Shown: in pieces, positions 23,877-34,971 of the stretch | How positions within the stretch are numbered: position 1 is the first letter of the stretch | How the letters are laid out: each line of letters starts with the position of its first letter | NCBI RefSeq assembly: GCF_947623445.1 | Contig: NC_135243.1 | Location: 22,576,479 to 22,640,478, forward strand | Source: Clavelina lepadiformis | Lineage: Eukaryota; Chordata; Ascidiacea; Aplousobranchia; Clavelinidae | Length of the DNA stretch: 64,000 bases | Direction of reading: 5' to 3' | The notes under the pieces: model-generated | What the model was told of the DNA's origin: nothing | Database searches by the model: none | The model's input: the letters and a program-made list of their open reading frames with translations, nothing else | Position numbers and translations under genes: made by a program

Positions 23877-26284
23877 TTTATGGTTATGAACAGGAACTGG
23901 CTGACGCCGTTCACAAGAACTGTTACGCACACTGACACAACAATATGCTTCTCGGTTCGCACAATTATCGCTTACAGTAGCTATAAATATTTTTTCGTCA
24001 CGCGTAACTGAAAACCATGAGCTTGAAAACAAGTTGAGTAAGGGTAAACTTTTTGATGATTGATGTCATTGACTTGTGTGGTGTTAAGTTTCCATACCCA
24101 AATATTTGTTTTTTAAAAATATTTGTCAAAAACTGGGAACATTTTCAATAAAAGTTAAGTTCTATTCCAAATGATCTTACTTTAAAAAGCTTTTTTTTCA
24201 ATGATTTTACACCTGTGTTTATCATCAAATTTACCGCACATAATTAATCAAACTAACTAGAATAGGGCAATTTCAACTTTTGCTAAATAAAAAAAACGCG
24301 ATAAATAAAACTGAGGAACGAGATAAACAGTTTACACTTTTTTGCTGAGATTCGCGCTTACTAAGCAAACTTTGCAAATCGTAAGATAATAATGTTAGAT
24401 AACAGTAGGCTGCACTTTTCTTTGAAACTGCAACTAACTCCATGCGTCAGCACGACTCAAAAACATTCACTTCGGTTAAGGGTTAGGGTTATAGCTAAGG
24501 GTTATCGGTTTTGCGGTTTAACGGGCGGCTTACCAGGCATTAACTTTACTTTTCTTAGCTCAGATGTTTCATAACTACCGTACAAGCGAAGTAAAAATAT
24601 TAAAACCAAATCAACCGTAAACTTGAAGCGTAAACTTCTACGCAGCTCATTGCAATAATAAACGTTTAGTCCAAAAGTAATTCACTGAATGGTATTGCAA
24701 ATATGACCTTACTAGTGTTGTATACATAAAAGTGATGATATAGAATATATACAAAGACCTACGAACTTACATAATCTTAGCTAGCCATGCAGATCAGATG
24801 TTACTATATTGTACGATTCAATTATATCTATTCAAAGAAAACTAATAAAAGTAGACTAACTGGTCGTATGTTGGTTGTACGAGAAAAAAATTGAACAGTG
24901 TTATAAACAAGAAGTAAAATTATGAACAAGTGTGCATTCAAAGACTGTTACCTACTGCAAAATTTAACTTTTACACTAACAACCACCTGTGGTCGTTATA
25001 GGTCTGCGTGTTTGTTTAACGAAATCTAGCAAGTATCGACATAGCTTATATCGGGTTTTAACACCACCTTGCGGCTAGGTAATTCACGCATGTTTCCCCG
25101 CATGTTGTCTAACACAAGTCATGTTTTCATTACATTATCCCAGTTGAAAATTGAATGAATAAATTGATTGCTTTATCAGTTTGCAAAATAGGATGGTGTA
25201 ACATGCAACATGTTTCATCATGACTGTATTTCTATCGCAATTTTTACTTTTGGAATAGTTGCACAGTAACTTACTTTTTCAGTAATTAGGTTTCTAAGAT
25301 TTGCGATAAGTAAAATTTTTTGAATTTAATATGAGGAAACAGAATGCGTTTTCAAACTCCAAAATTTTACCGGTGAAACCTCATAGTTTTATAAGGATTT
25401 CCTAGTTAATTTCGCTGGTTAAAAATCGTGTGATAAAAGTTGCACCAGAGCAGCATTACACCAGAGCAGCATTGCAACAGCGTTGCAACCATTGCTACAC
25501 AAACATAAACAAACAAACAAAACAAACAACCACTGTACGATGCAACAATTGACCTTTAAGTAAACAATTGTATGCAGTGACGTAGATATATCTTAACATG
25601 GATTATTATGACGAATATAGCGCTGGCTGCTGGCGACGTTATTTTCAATTATACACTGTTTTGTCGAAACATTGCTGGGCATCGATCATTGCGTTTTTTT
25701 TTTGTTCTTTCTTATTGCGTTGCTGAAAATATCATTTAATATGAATGACAGTTCAATACGAATATATCCCGCGTTCTTTTTAAGCGGCCAACGATTGATA
25801 TCCATCTACCGTAGCAGTGTATTTACGTTTATAGTAACCACTGGTTGGCTTCTGGTTATGAGCAGAAGCGTTAATGGTACAATTCACGACAGACAAACAT
25901 AGACCAACCAGTAAAAGCGTGTGTGAAATTAGTAAACGTAATTGCGGAGTTTCCAACCAGCTTTACAAGCCGCGCTAAGGGTTCACATTTGGCTGTAACC
26001 ATGTGTAGCCTGACTAAATTTCGTTTAACGTGTCTCGTTACATCGTTTGTATTGGGCCAGCATTCTATTAACAGAGCCATACACAGAATTATATTTTTTT
26101 AGATCATAGATTAAGTTCATAGCTCTATGCTTACACACAAACTCATTGCAATGTTTTGCAAAAATGCTGATGCTTGCGCAGTTTTATTTCAAAGAGTAGA
26201 AATTAACAGAATAAATAAATAATAACAAATCACGGTCTTTGACAATTATATTAATATTTAGTATTAGTTTTAGTAAACAATAGT
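23877..26284. other. K2 upstream region, no gene seen
   Basis: AT-rich intergenic DNA between the K2 start and the K3 remnant. It includes a short telomere-like run near 24475-24505 (TTAAGGGTTAGGGTTA) and a small direct repeat CACCAGAGCAGCATT at about 25443-25473. Open frames such as 24392-24574 and 25672-25902 show no domain or splice support. Confidence 0.5.
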
Positions 26285-26672
26285 TCAAGTCGTGCAAAAT
26301 TTCACAGCAATGTGTTTATACTTTTGATGAATTCCGAGACGAACTTTTCCGTATGATCCCTCACCGAGGTTTTCATCATTCTCATCAACAATGCAAAAGA
26401 TTTCATCGCATCTATAAAACTTAATCTGTCGAAAAGATTTCACCGTTAACTACATATAGAAAAATGTTTTGCCGTTTGGTGGCATTTTTGAAATAAGCAC
26501 ACGTTCTACTCGTGGTAGTCGTTCTAAGTTCACACAAGTTAACGACGACATACATAACTTAAAACTGTTTCAAATAAGTTATAAGATTTCGAAAAGCATA
26601 CATATAACATAGATGTTTTAAATTAATCAGTGTTTTTAACAATTTTTGCCTTACCTGCTGTGCTTCATTCAT
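26285..26672 (-). pseudogene. K3: truncated kinase remnant (exons 1 and 2 only)
   Basis: The first exon at 26655-26672 reads MNEAQQ followed by gtaagg. The second exon starts at 26425 after CGACAG and reads IKFYRCDEIFCI, a glycine loop GEGSYGKVRLG and IAVKF. It then departs from the family sequence where other copies have CSEMKGG and meets TGA at 26285-26287. No kinase C-lobe, linker or module follows before the K2 promoter region. The copy therefore lost everything after the ATP-binding Lys, or was duplicated only as promoter plus two exons. Confidence 0.75.
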
Positions 26673-27622
26673 GATGACCAACTTCACCGATATAACTGGA
26701 GAACTTTACAGTAACTTCTACGACTTGACACGATGCTGATATTCTGCTTTGTCGAATAAAGATGCTCCGCCCTTTCTGCTTCTTCCCAGCAGGTTTCGTT
26801 TGAGCCCGCCAGAAGGTAAACATGAGCTCTTTGGAACGCCAACATTTTTATACTTTTCATCAAGTTTGTTTTAATCCGTGATTATATTTGCAGTTTTCAG
26901 CGATCTCTGGTTGGTAGATTACGTGTCTGGTGTGTAGTGACCCGGTTTCATGCGTATCCTTTTATGCCAGTACAAATCACAAATATCCCCCGCAGAATAA
27001 AAACCCAACTAAAACGCCGATTGGAACTATCGAAACATAATTCGTTCATTCGTGCAGTAAAGCATAACCCATTTATATAGACAGTATTAATCACTTGCGA
27101 GGAATCCGCCTAGAGCTACAAAACTTTAGAACCAGAGCGCCATGTGACATGATTGCGTCGCGTGGAACGTCTTACTTGATAACTAATTTCAGTTGCCAAC
27201 AAAAAGTTATTTAGTTGTTTTATTATCCAAACCTTATATTATAGAATTAAATATTTAATGACATTAATTATATTTTGAATAGAAATCTTATTAAACCAAC
27301 TAATAGTTGGGCTATGATTGCTGACTAGCACAAAATAAATATATAAAATTTGCAAAAAACACAATGGTTGTTGCGAAAACGATTGCTATATTTGGGCAAT
27401 AAGTTAAGTTAGCTATCTACAGTAAGCAACATATGACAAACTTTGAATGATCTAAGATTTTTTCGCTCGTTCTCCAAGTTGTTCATCAACGCAATAACAC
27501 TGGTAATGATTAACCATACAGGCTTAAGGGTCTGCACACTATGTGTGCTAGGGTGGGTAACTAATTTTAAACCACTAAATAAATAAATCAATCATCGGGA
27601 ACTGTTTGAAGTGCATGGTGTA
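26673..27622. other. K3 upstream DNA up to the retrotransposon
   Basis: No coding exon seen. A block near 27215-27300 (TTATCCAAACCTTATATTA and the following AT-rich sequence) recurs near 34345-34385, and a looser version lies upstream of K4 near 39350-39400, so part of this is repetitive or duplicated upstream sequence. Confidence 0.4.
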
Positions 27623-27626
27623 TGTA
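27623..27626 (+). repeat. Target-site duplication TGTA, left copy
   Basis: TGTA directly precedes the 5' LTR start and is repeated at 30645-30648 directly after the 3' LTR end. Four bases fits Ty3/Gypsy integration. Confidence 0.6.
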
Positions 27627-27698
27627 TGTTACGTGTTTTGTGCTCGTTTGACGTGCCTTTGTGTTTCTGCCTTCGGCCGGAGGCGCTGATGGTTGTAA
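27627..27698 (+). repeat. Truncated 5' LTR (72 bp)
   Basis: Identical to the first 72 bases of the 3' LTR; the match stops at GGTTGTAA, marking the left break point of the internal deletion. Confidence 0.85.
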
Positions 27699-27743
27699 GT
27701 TGTAATTTGTAACAGGAATGATAAATGTTTACACTCATTCAAC

Positions 27744-29813
27744 TTGTTGAAAGACGCACTCGTGACAAACCCGGTATTGAGATACCCGGACTTTACGCAG
27801 CAGTTCATCCTCGATACAGATGCTTCAAATTCTTCGCTCGGCTGTGTTTTGTCACAGATTGTAGATGGTGAAGAACACCCAGTTTCATACGCAAGTAGGT
27901 CTTTAACGAAAGCAGAAAGAAATTATTCCACCACGAGGAAGGAACTCCTGGCAATTGTTTATGGGGTGCAGAAATTTCGTTGTTATCTTGGCACACATTT
28001 TCTTCTTCGCACGGACCACGCTTCGTTACGGTGGCTGTGGACAGCTAAATAGACATACGGTCAATGGGCGCGCTGGTTTGAAATATTGGCTAATTTTGAT
28101 TTTAAATTAATACATCGCTCTGGATCAAAGCACTCCAATGCAGACGCACTTAGTAGAAGGCCACAGAGCAGCAAAACAAGTGATTCTAATAGCGTCGAAG
28201 TGAATCCAGAGAGGTATCCGTTTGAAGTTGAAGAAAACTTTAAAACCTGTAAGACCTTGACGGAAAGTGTTTTAAGTATTGATCTTCGTGAGGGTTTCGG
28301 TTGGACTCTTGATCAAATTTCACAAGCTCAAATGTCCGACGAACATCTTTTCGTAGTACTAGGTTGGATTAGAGCCAGCGCAAGACCCCCTTTTAAGAAA
28401 ATTAAGAAGTTGAGCAGTGAGATTCGACATTACTGGTCTTTGTTTGGAGAGTTTTTTTTAGTACACCAGTGCTTGTACCGCAGTCTGGAAGACACACTGG
28501 AAGGAAAACGTCTTCAGTTACTGGTTCCTAAAGAAATGCGTCCGAGAGTCCTGAAAGAGTTACATGACGCATCACATGGAGGAGGACACATGGGTGTTGA
28601 TAGAACAGCTGAAAGAGTTTCAAGACGATTTTACTGGCCACGCTGGAAAACGGATGTCCGTGAGTATTGTGAGCGTTGCACACTCTGTGAATTACGTAAA
28701 GCTCCTTCTAGAACACCAAGAGCGCCCTTGGTACCTTCCGATGAGTTGGAGCCAATGCAAAGAATAGAGATTGACGTCCTTAGAGGACTTCCTGTGACAC
28801 ATTCAGGAAACCGTTACATACTGGTAGCCACTGATATGTACACTAAATATATGCAGGCTTGGTCAATGCCATCACAGACAGCCCAAGAAACAGCATTTGT
28901 TCTTTATCATAACTGGATGACGATTCATGGTGTTCCGGAGCGGATTCACAGCGACCGAGGAGGAAACTTTGAGAGCCAGTTGTTTAAAGAGCTTATTGAT
29001 CTTCTCGGCTGCAAGAAATCAAGAACCACAGCATACCACCCTTCTGGGAACGGAGCAGTTGAAAGGGCCAACAGAACCATCCTTTCCATCATGAAGAATT
29101 ATGTCCAGCGCGATCCACTATCCTGGGATAAGTCTCTCTCCTCAATTTGTGCGACCTATAACGCCAGTCGACACGAAGAGACAGGTGTTTCTCCACATTT
29201 CCTTCTGACTGGACGAGAATTGAGATTACCAGCAGATTTGATGACTGGACAGCCTTCAAGTCGTCCATCATCGTCGGCAATGTTCGATTTACAAGACCGT
29301 ATGCGGCTTGTCCACGAAGTCGTGAAAACGAGACTCGACCAACGTCGGCAATCCATGAAAGAACGTTACGACAAGTCGGTATCGAGACAAGCGGAGTTTC
29401 AAGTAGGAGATAAGGTCATGCTGCGAAACACTGTCATATCAAAAGATGAAAAGCGAAAGTTTCACCTCCCTTATTCAGGCCCCTACAAAGTTGTTGAGAC
29501 TTTTCCGCCGGTAAATTATCTGATTCGCAATCACGAACGGACGTTAAGAGTACATTTTAACAAGCTAAAGCTAAGCAGAGGAGACCATCATACAGGGATG
29601 CCTTCCTATAGTCAAGCTAGTTGCCCAGAAGATGTCCCCCAGCAATTAGACATGCCCTTGACTGGAGCTTACTTTTTTAATAGGCCTAACCGATCAAATG
29701 CAAATCGTCACCAGAGTAACAATTTTAATAACGCTTGTAACTCTCGAAATAACGGTCGACTTCGCCGAAGCCCACGTCGCACTATTCGTTACCCAGACGT
29801 CGAAACGTATTAA
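27744..29813 (+). pseudogene. Partial Gypsy pol: RNase H and integrase, one in-frame TAG
   Basis: The frame begins at the tail of reverse transcriptase. RNase H follows, with its Asp-Glu-Asp set visible in LDTDAS, RKELLAIV and RTDHASL. A TAG at 28050-28052 interrupts the frame just before the conserved TYGQWARWFE block, and the frame then stays open to 29813. Integrase shows the HHCC zinc-binding region (about 28560-28700), the catalytic Asp in IEIDVLRG, the second Asp in IHSDRGGNF and the Glu in GAVERANRT. A C-terminal DNA/chromatin-contact region (about 29400-29570) and a basic tail follow. The lost RT, gag and protease mean the copy cannot be autonomous. Confidence 0.88.
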
Positions 29814-30428
29814 TTGTTTATTTGTGTGATGCTTGATGTTATGTTGTTGACTACTTTCCTATGATTTGTGTTTTATATACCACAGTTTCACATATACCAA
29901 GTATGATGGTATTTTATTTCGGATCCGCTTATATATCGTCTATTTTAGCTATCAATCTCACGTTTTTATACCTTTTGTTGTGTTATTGGCATGAAGCATT
30001 ATTTGTAACCCATCTTTATTGTGTTTGTACTATTGTTTTGGTATAGTCAACAAATGTTTGAATTTCTTTTATAACAAGTTATTTAAAATTTTGCTGTGGT
30101 TTTCAATGTAATGTTTGTATTTATATTATTTACATAGAAATGCTTTACCTTGATTTCCGTTTGTTTTTATTGGTGTGATAATCATAATTTTTTCGCTACT
30201 GCACCGTTTTGCTGTGTTTGAGGAATCGTTTTTGTAAACCGTTTTTTTGTGGCCCACTGTGGCATGCGTGGTCGACAATTTTCTTCAAGATTAACACATT
30301 CATCTGGGTAACAGAAGTACTAGCGGTTGCTTCGTGATTATATTGTCATTTGTCGTTTTATTTTCCATATATTTAGCTTATAGCCAGTTATGTTCATGTC
30401 GAAGAGAAATTTATTGGAGGGGGAGGAG

Positions 30429-30644
30429 TGTTACGTGTTTTGTGCTCGTTTGACGTGCCTTTGTGTTTCTGCCTTCGGCCGGAGGCGCTGATGGTTGTAA
30501 TTGCGCCTTGCTAGTTGGCGAACCAGGTTTTACCGATGCCTGAACTGTGTGCAGACGTGCCCTGTTTTTATCATTTTTATCAAATACAGTTCTTTAGTTT
30601 AACTGCAGGTCTCTTCGAACCAGCATAGAAAAAGGCCGGTAACA
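30429..30644 (+). repeat. 3' LTR (216 bp)
   Basis: Begins TGTTACGTG after the polypurine tract and ends CCGGTAACA, with perfect short inverted ends (TGTTAC/GTAACA). The right flank is TGTA, matching the left flank of the element. Confidence 0.88.
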
Positions 30645-31019
30645 TGTACACCAGGTACAGCCATGTACCATGTACAGCAGGTGCCAACGATTCCGTGCGA
30701 GGTTTCATTGAATCGTTTTTGACATTTTCTTACTAAAATTCAGGAACGAATTTAAGCCACGCCGGCGAAATATTTTCATTTTTTTATTATCGCTTCTTCT
30801 TGAATGCACTCATTATATAAAGATTGTCACGTGAGCGACGTTCTTCATTGAACTTTGTATGACACTAAGCGCGCGGTCCATTTTTTGTCTGTTTCGTTTG
30901 TGGTTTTTTCTTTGCACAAAACTGATGTAAACGAATATGCTGTATAGTCATGGATAGAGAAATAATGCATAGAGATTCTTTGTTTTTGTTTTACTGCATT
31001 CAAATAAAATCCATATAAA

Positions 31020-31097
31020 GTGTGACCGTGGGTAGAAGCCAGAACACGGATCGTATTATTGCAATCCCAGAGCTCTAACTACTCGGCTACTAAAGCC
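31020..31097 (-). repeat. tRNA-like SINE candidate
   Basis: On the minus strand a box-A-like block (TAGCCGAGTAGTTAGAGC) is followed by a weak box-B-like region. The end near TGTGACCGTGGG recurs at about 52930, consistent with a dispersed repeat. It is not a plausible functional tRNA. Confidence 0.35.
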
Positions 31098-32289
31098 ACA
31101 ACTTAAAATATCTTTTCCATGTCAGTTGACACATTATAACATACTGGCTGTCAAGACGTCAAGGATTCTATACAGGCTTTATTTTGTTTGCTGGTTTTTC
31201 AGACTTTGACTTTTTCAAACGCCGCGATTAACACCGTTTTGAGATTTTGCGAAAACCAAGAACATTTAGGAACTTTTTGAATATATATTTTCTCCGCCAA
31301 AACGTCTGTAAAATGTACAGTCAGCGCCAGGAAACGATGAATTTTGCATACTTCTTTAGGAATGTTAAGCAAGACTTAAACTGTGTCAGAAATTGATTTT
31401 TAATAAACCAAGTCCGGGTCTAGAAGTTCATTGAACCCATAAGTATGCATCTCGAAATCCATAAACTAAAAGTTTTCTCCAAAAACAAAACATTTCAAAC
31501 AAAAAAACGGAAAATTTTTATATGTCCATTTTTGGAAAAGCGAATCAGAAGCAACAGTAGTAACGGGAACGGAAAACAAAGTTACTAAACTATGATCTGA
31601 GAAAAATGCCGTTGCCATTTTGCGAGTTTTCAATTCTGCACCCGTTGCCTTTCTGCAGGACTACGTAAAATTATATCCGCTGTGAAGACTCTTTCGTGAG
31701 TATGCCTAATTTTTTGTGGTTTGTCATTCATTCAACTAGCTTTATGGGGCGATTTATTGTGTTGTGATTTATTTATTTACTATTAATTGTGACGCGTGTT
31801 TCGATTTTGACGTGCAATTTGACCAAGTTACTTCAGTTTTCTAATTTACTTTACCATTTTTAGCACATTACTGAATGTGAAACAGTCCCTGATTTGTAAC
31901 GGAAGCTTATTGTGTTCGTTTTTCCAGCCAAAGTGTGATAAAGCTTGCCCAGCGCGCACAGTCGTCGTTAAAGGCACGGATTTTACAATGTTATAAATCA
32001 TGGTTCAGTACATTTTTTGATTACGGTGCTATTTTGATCTTTGCTGCCTTATTGTCTGGTTGCCCAAACCTAACTTGTTAATGGTAGATCCCTGTTGTAG
32101 ACAGACATACTTATCACTTATTATTTTGCTACTACTGTATAGACAATATATGAATTAAAGCATCCATAAAACCTTCATGTAATACCGCTAATAAGAATAA
32201 TAATACAGGTAATAATAAAAATAACGATGAAATACAAAACAAGTAAAGAAAAATGAATACAACAAACAACAAACAACAAGAAAAAACAG

Positions 32290-32680
32290 AAAAAAGCACA
32301 AAAAACTTGATTGGAACCATTAGCAATTTCTGTTATTATTTCTAGTTGCAAATGTTATTTTGGAAATTGTTACGATATTTACGAGTAAATGATACGTTTT
32401 TTTGTTACTTAATTTTGTTACTCCAGAATTTTTATCCTTCGTGTTGCACATACTTTTAAGCACAACGCTGCCGTCGCAAAGATTAAGTGGACATCATTTA
32501 CAACTGTCAATTTTTCTCGACCGCGGCTGGGAAGTGTTGCGAGCGTAAAATGCAATCTCAATAGCGCTTTGTCAACACCAAGTGGTCAACTATGTTATAA
32601 CGAGAAATGCGGTTTTGTATTTATTACAAGGTCATTTTAGCTAGATTGCAGCTTGCTATGCTGTGCTTCGGATAATGTGA
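32290..32680 (+). repeat. Dispersed repeat R2, copy 1
   Basis: Shares the core GCGCTTTGTCAACACCAAG followed by TGGTC with three other places in the window, plus flanking similarity (TTGGAACCATTA..., GCTAGATTG...). The most diverged of the four copies. Confidence 0.6.
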
Positions 32681-33699
32681 TTATTAGTAAATCATTAAAT
32701 TAAGTCGTAGTCAGCTAGAACTATGAATCATAGTCATAGCCAGCGCAGCTGTAGTTTAATTCAAGGTGGTCCACGATGGCGAGCATAATGGGCCACATTA
32801 TGGTTTGAGGAGAACTTTGCGGGCAACGAATGGAGAAACTCCACTATCAGCAAAGGATTAAGGTTGCTGTTCTAATCGATTTGATGCTTTGCTGCGCGAC
32901 TAATAACGCACATCTTGATACTTTTTACTGGCTTGCGACTGTGCTTGCAACAAAAGGTTAAAATCTTCGCGTGTATGTATCGCCACACAATATTCTGTTA
33001 GCCGTAAAAAGGTATTATCACCCCATAATAATCAGATATTGACTTGCGACTCAATGATGTGCGACTTGTCTCAGGCTGTGGCTAATGCAACCTTAAATAG
33101 AATGTAATGGTCATATTGTATTATCCTTAATAAAACGCCGATGTATTTCAACAACTGCGGTTTTTGCACTGGAAATACAGCTCCTGATGCTCCATTAAAA
33201 CTCCGCAAATATTTGCGGGTTGCATAAAATCTTTTGCGGGACACATGCAGCTCACGTGCCAGGGTTTAGACCATCCTGGTTTAATTTATGAGAACATGTA
33301 TAATTCTATCAGCATTTAAACCTCCCCCATCCAATACACATTATTTACATGCGAGTACTAACTGTATTTGTATTTTTTATTTTGTTTTATATTTATTTGA
33401 GGCAAATCTTTTGACGTGTGTAATTGGTCCGAGTTGTTTGAATTGTCACGTGGTCTATGCCAGCTGACACATTATCGCTTGTGAAGCTGTCAATTATTTG
33501 TAGGAAGACTTTTGCATTCTACTTTTTGTATTAATAGTCACCATGTGTTTGAAGTTGTGCAACAGCAAGTTTAAAATTATTTCGATCGCAAGGTAATTTA
33601 TAAAATCCTCCCGGAGCATAACAGCCGCCGAATGAAAAGGGCGGATTTACAAAAATAAATATGTTTTATGAAATAAATGAAAATGTTTTCGAAACATTT

Positions 33700-34340
33700 A
33701 GTGTCTACTTGAAAAACGCTGGGTGTTGTACACGGTTTTTCTTTAGATCTACCTTAAACTCTATAACTGGTGGGATAACCGTCATACGTCCGTTGAGACG
33801 TATGGTATTTTAGTCGAGTATGACTGTGAATTAGCACTGAACACTGACGTGAATCTCTGGGAAAAGACAGAAAAATTTATTACGGGTTATTTGCTGTACG
33901 TATGAACAACATGTTTATTTCAACATCCACAAACTCTTTCTATACGGAGAGAACTAAAGAATGCTTAGTAAACTGAAATTACAAATAAAACACACATGAT
34001 TGAAGCCAATTACTTTACTGTTACTGATTCCAATCGTAAATGTTATCTCTGCAGTTGTTACGCTATTTACGTGCAAATTAAGGTTACATTTGGTATTTAT
34101 ACTTATGTTACTCGACAATTTCTATCGCTTGTGTTGTACAGACTCACTCAGCACTGCCGTCGTAGGTTTAGTGTACATAAAGCTGTCGCTTTTTCCCACG
34201 GCCGTGAGGAATTTTGACGAGCGTTCATTAATTGGATGTATGTCGAATGCAGTCTAAATAGCGCTTTGTCAACACCAAGTGGTCTGTTGTGTTATATTTT
34301 GCAATGCAGTTCTGTGTTTCGTTGCCAGCAATAATTTATT
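33700..34340 (+). repeat. Dispersed repeat R2, copy 2
   Basis: Collinear with 51540-52090: shared blocks include AACCGTCATACGTCC, CATAAAGCTGTCGCTTTT plus TCCCACGGCC, and the GCGCTTTGTCAACACCAAG core. No coding frame is conserved between copies. Confidence 0.65.
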
Positions 34341-34971
34341 ACTTGTTTTATTATCCAAACATTATATTATAAAATTAAATATTCAACTTCCGATGTCTAT
34401 GGTCACAAGTCAACTCACAGATATTCGCACAACCAAACCTATATGGCGGATCACTGTAAACCTGGAACATTGATACCGCAAACTTTTTATGTAAACGTCA
34501 GACACCACTAACAACCGCAACATGTAGTCAACCGCAAATATTAACGACCTGACGTTAGACGCTGGAATAAATCTGGAGTCGACAAAGAAGTGATGTGTTT
34601 TACAGCAAGAAGAAAAATAAAAATTTTATTTATCGAACAGATTATTTTATTTACACTTGTATATATAATGACGAAAACAAACGTTGAATAAAATGCAAAA
34701 ATAGCAGAACATTTAAATTATCAACGTATGAAATATTGCTCCCAGCAGTCATAAAAGTAATAACTAATAAGTAATTCTTACTGAAGCGATGTAAGAGTGT
34801 TAAAGTTATTAACGGTTTATGATGAGATGAAACAAATCTTAGAAATCGGGGTGAAAATAATTCAGGTTTCAGATTTATATATGTATAGCAGCTGGTTTGG
34901 GTGAACCGCGTATCCTTGCATTAACTAAATGTTTGTTGTTTACTTCTAGAAACTTGTTTTTGCGCCTTAGA

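Larger units (their letters stand above)
27627..30644 (+). mobile_element. Internally deleted Ty3/Gypsy LTR retrotransposon
   Basis: The element has a 3' LTR with TGTTAC...GTAACA ends at 30429-30644, a purine-rich tract GGAGGGGGAGGAG just before it (30416-30428), and a TGTA target duplication. At the left only 72 bases of the 5' LTR remain (27627-27698, identical to 30429-30500). The sequence then jumps almost directly into the end of reverse transcriptase. The rest of the LTR, the primer site, gag, protease and most of RT are gone. The surviving part encodes RNase H and integrase. The identical LTR ends suggest a fairly recent insertion followed by one large deletion. Confidence 0.9.
30645..34971. 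other. Repeat-rich intergenic stretch, no gene seen
   Basis: Contains a tRNA-like SINE candidate (about 31020-31097, minus), two copies of a dispersed repeat (about 32290-32680 and 33700-34340), and otherwise unassigned AT-rich sequence. Open frames at 32132-32326 and 33996-34473 fall in low-complexity or repeat DNA and show no protein features. Confidence 0.5.
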
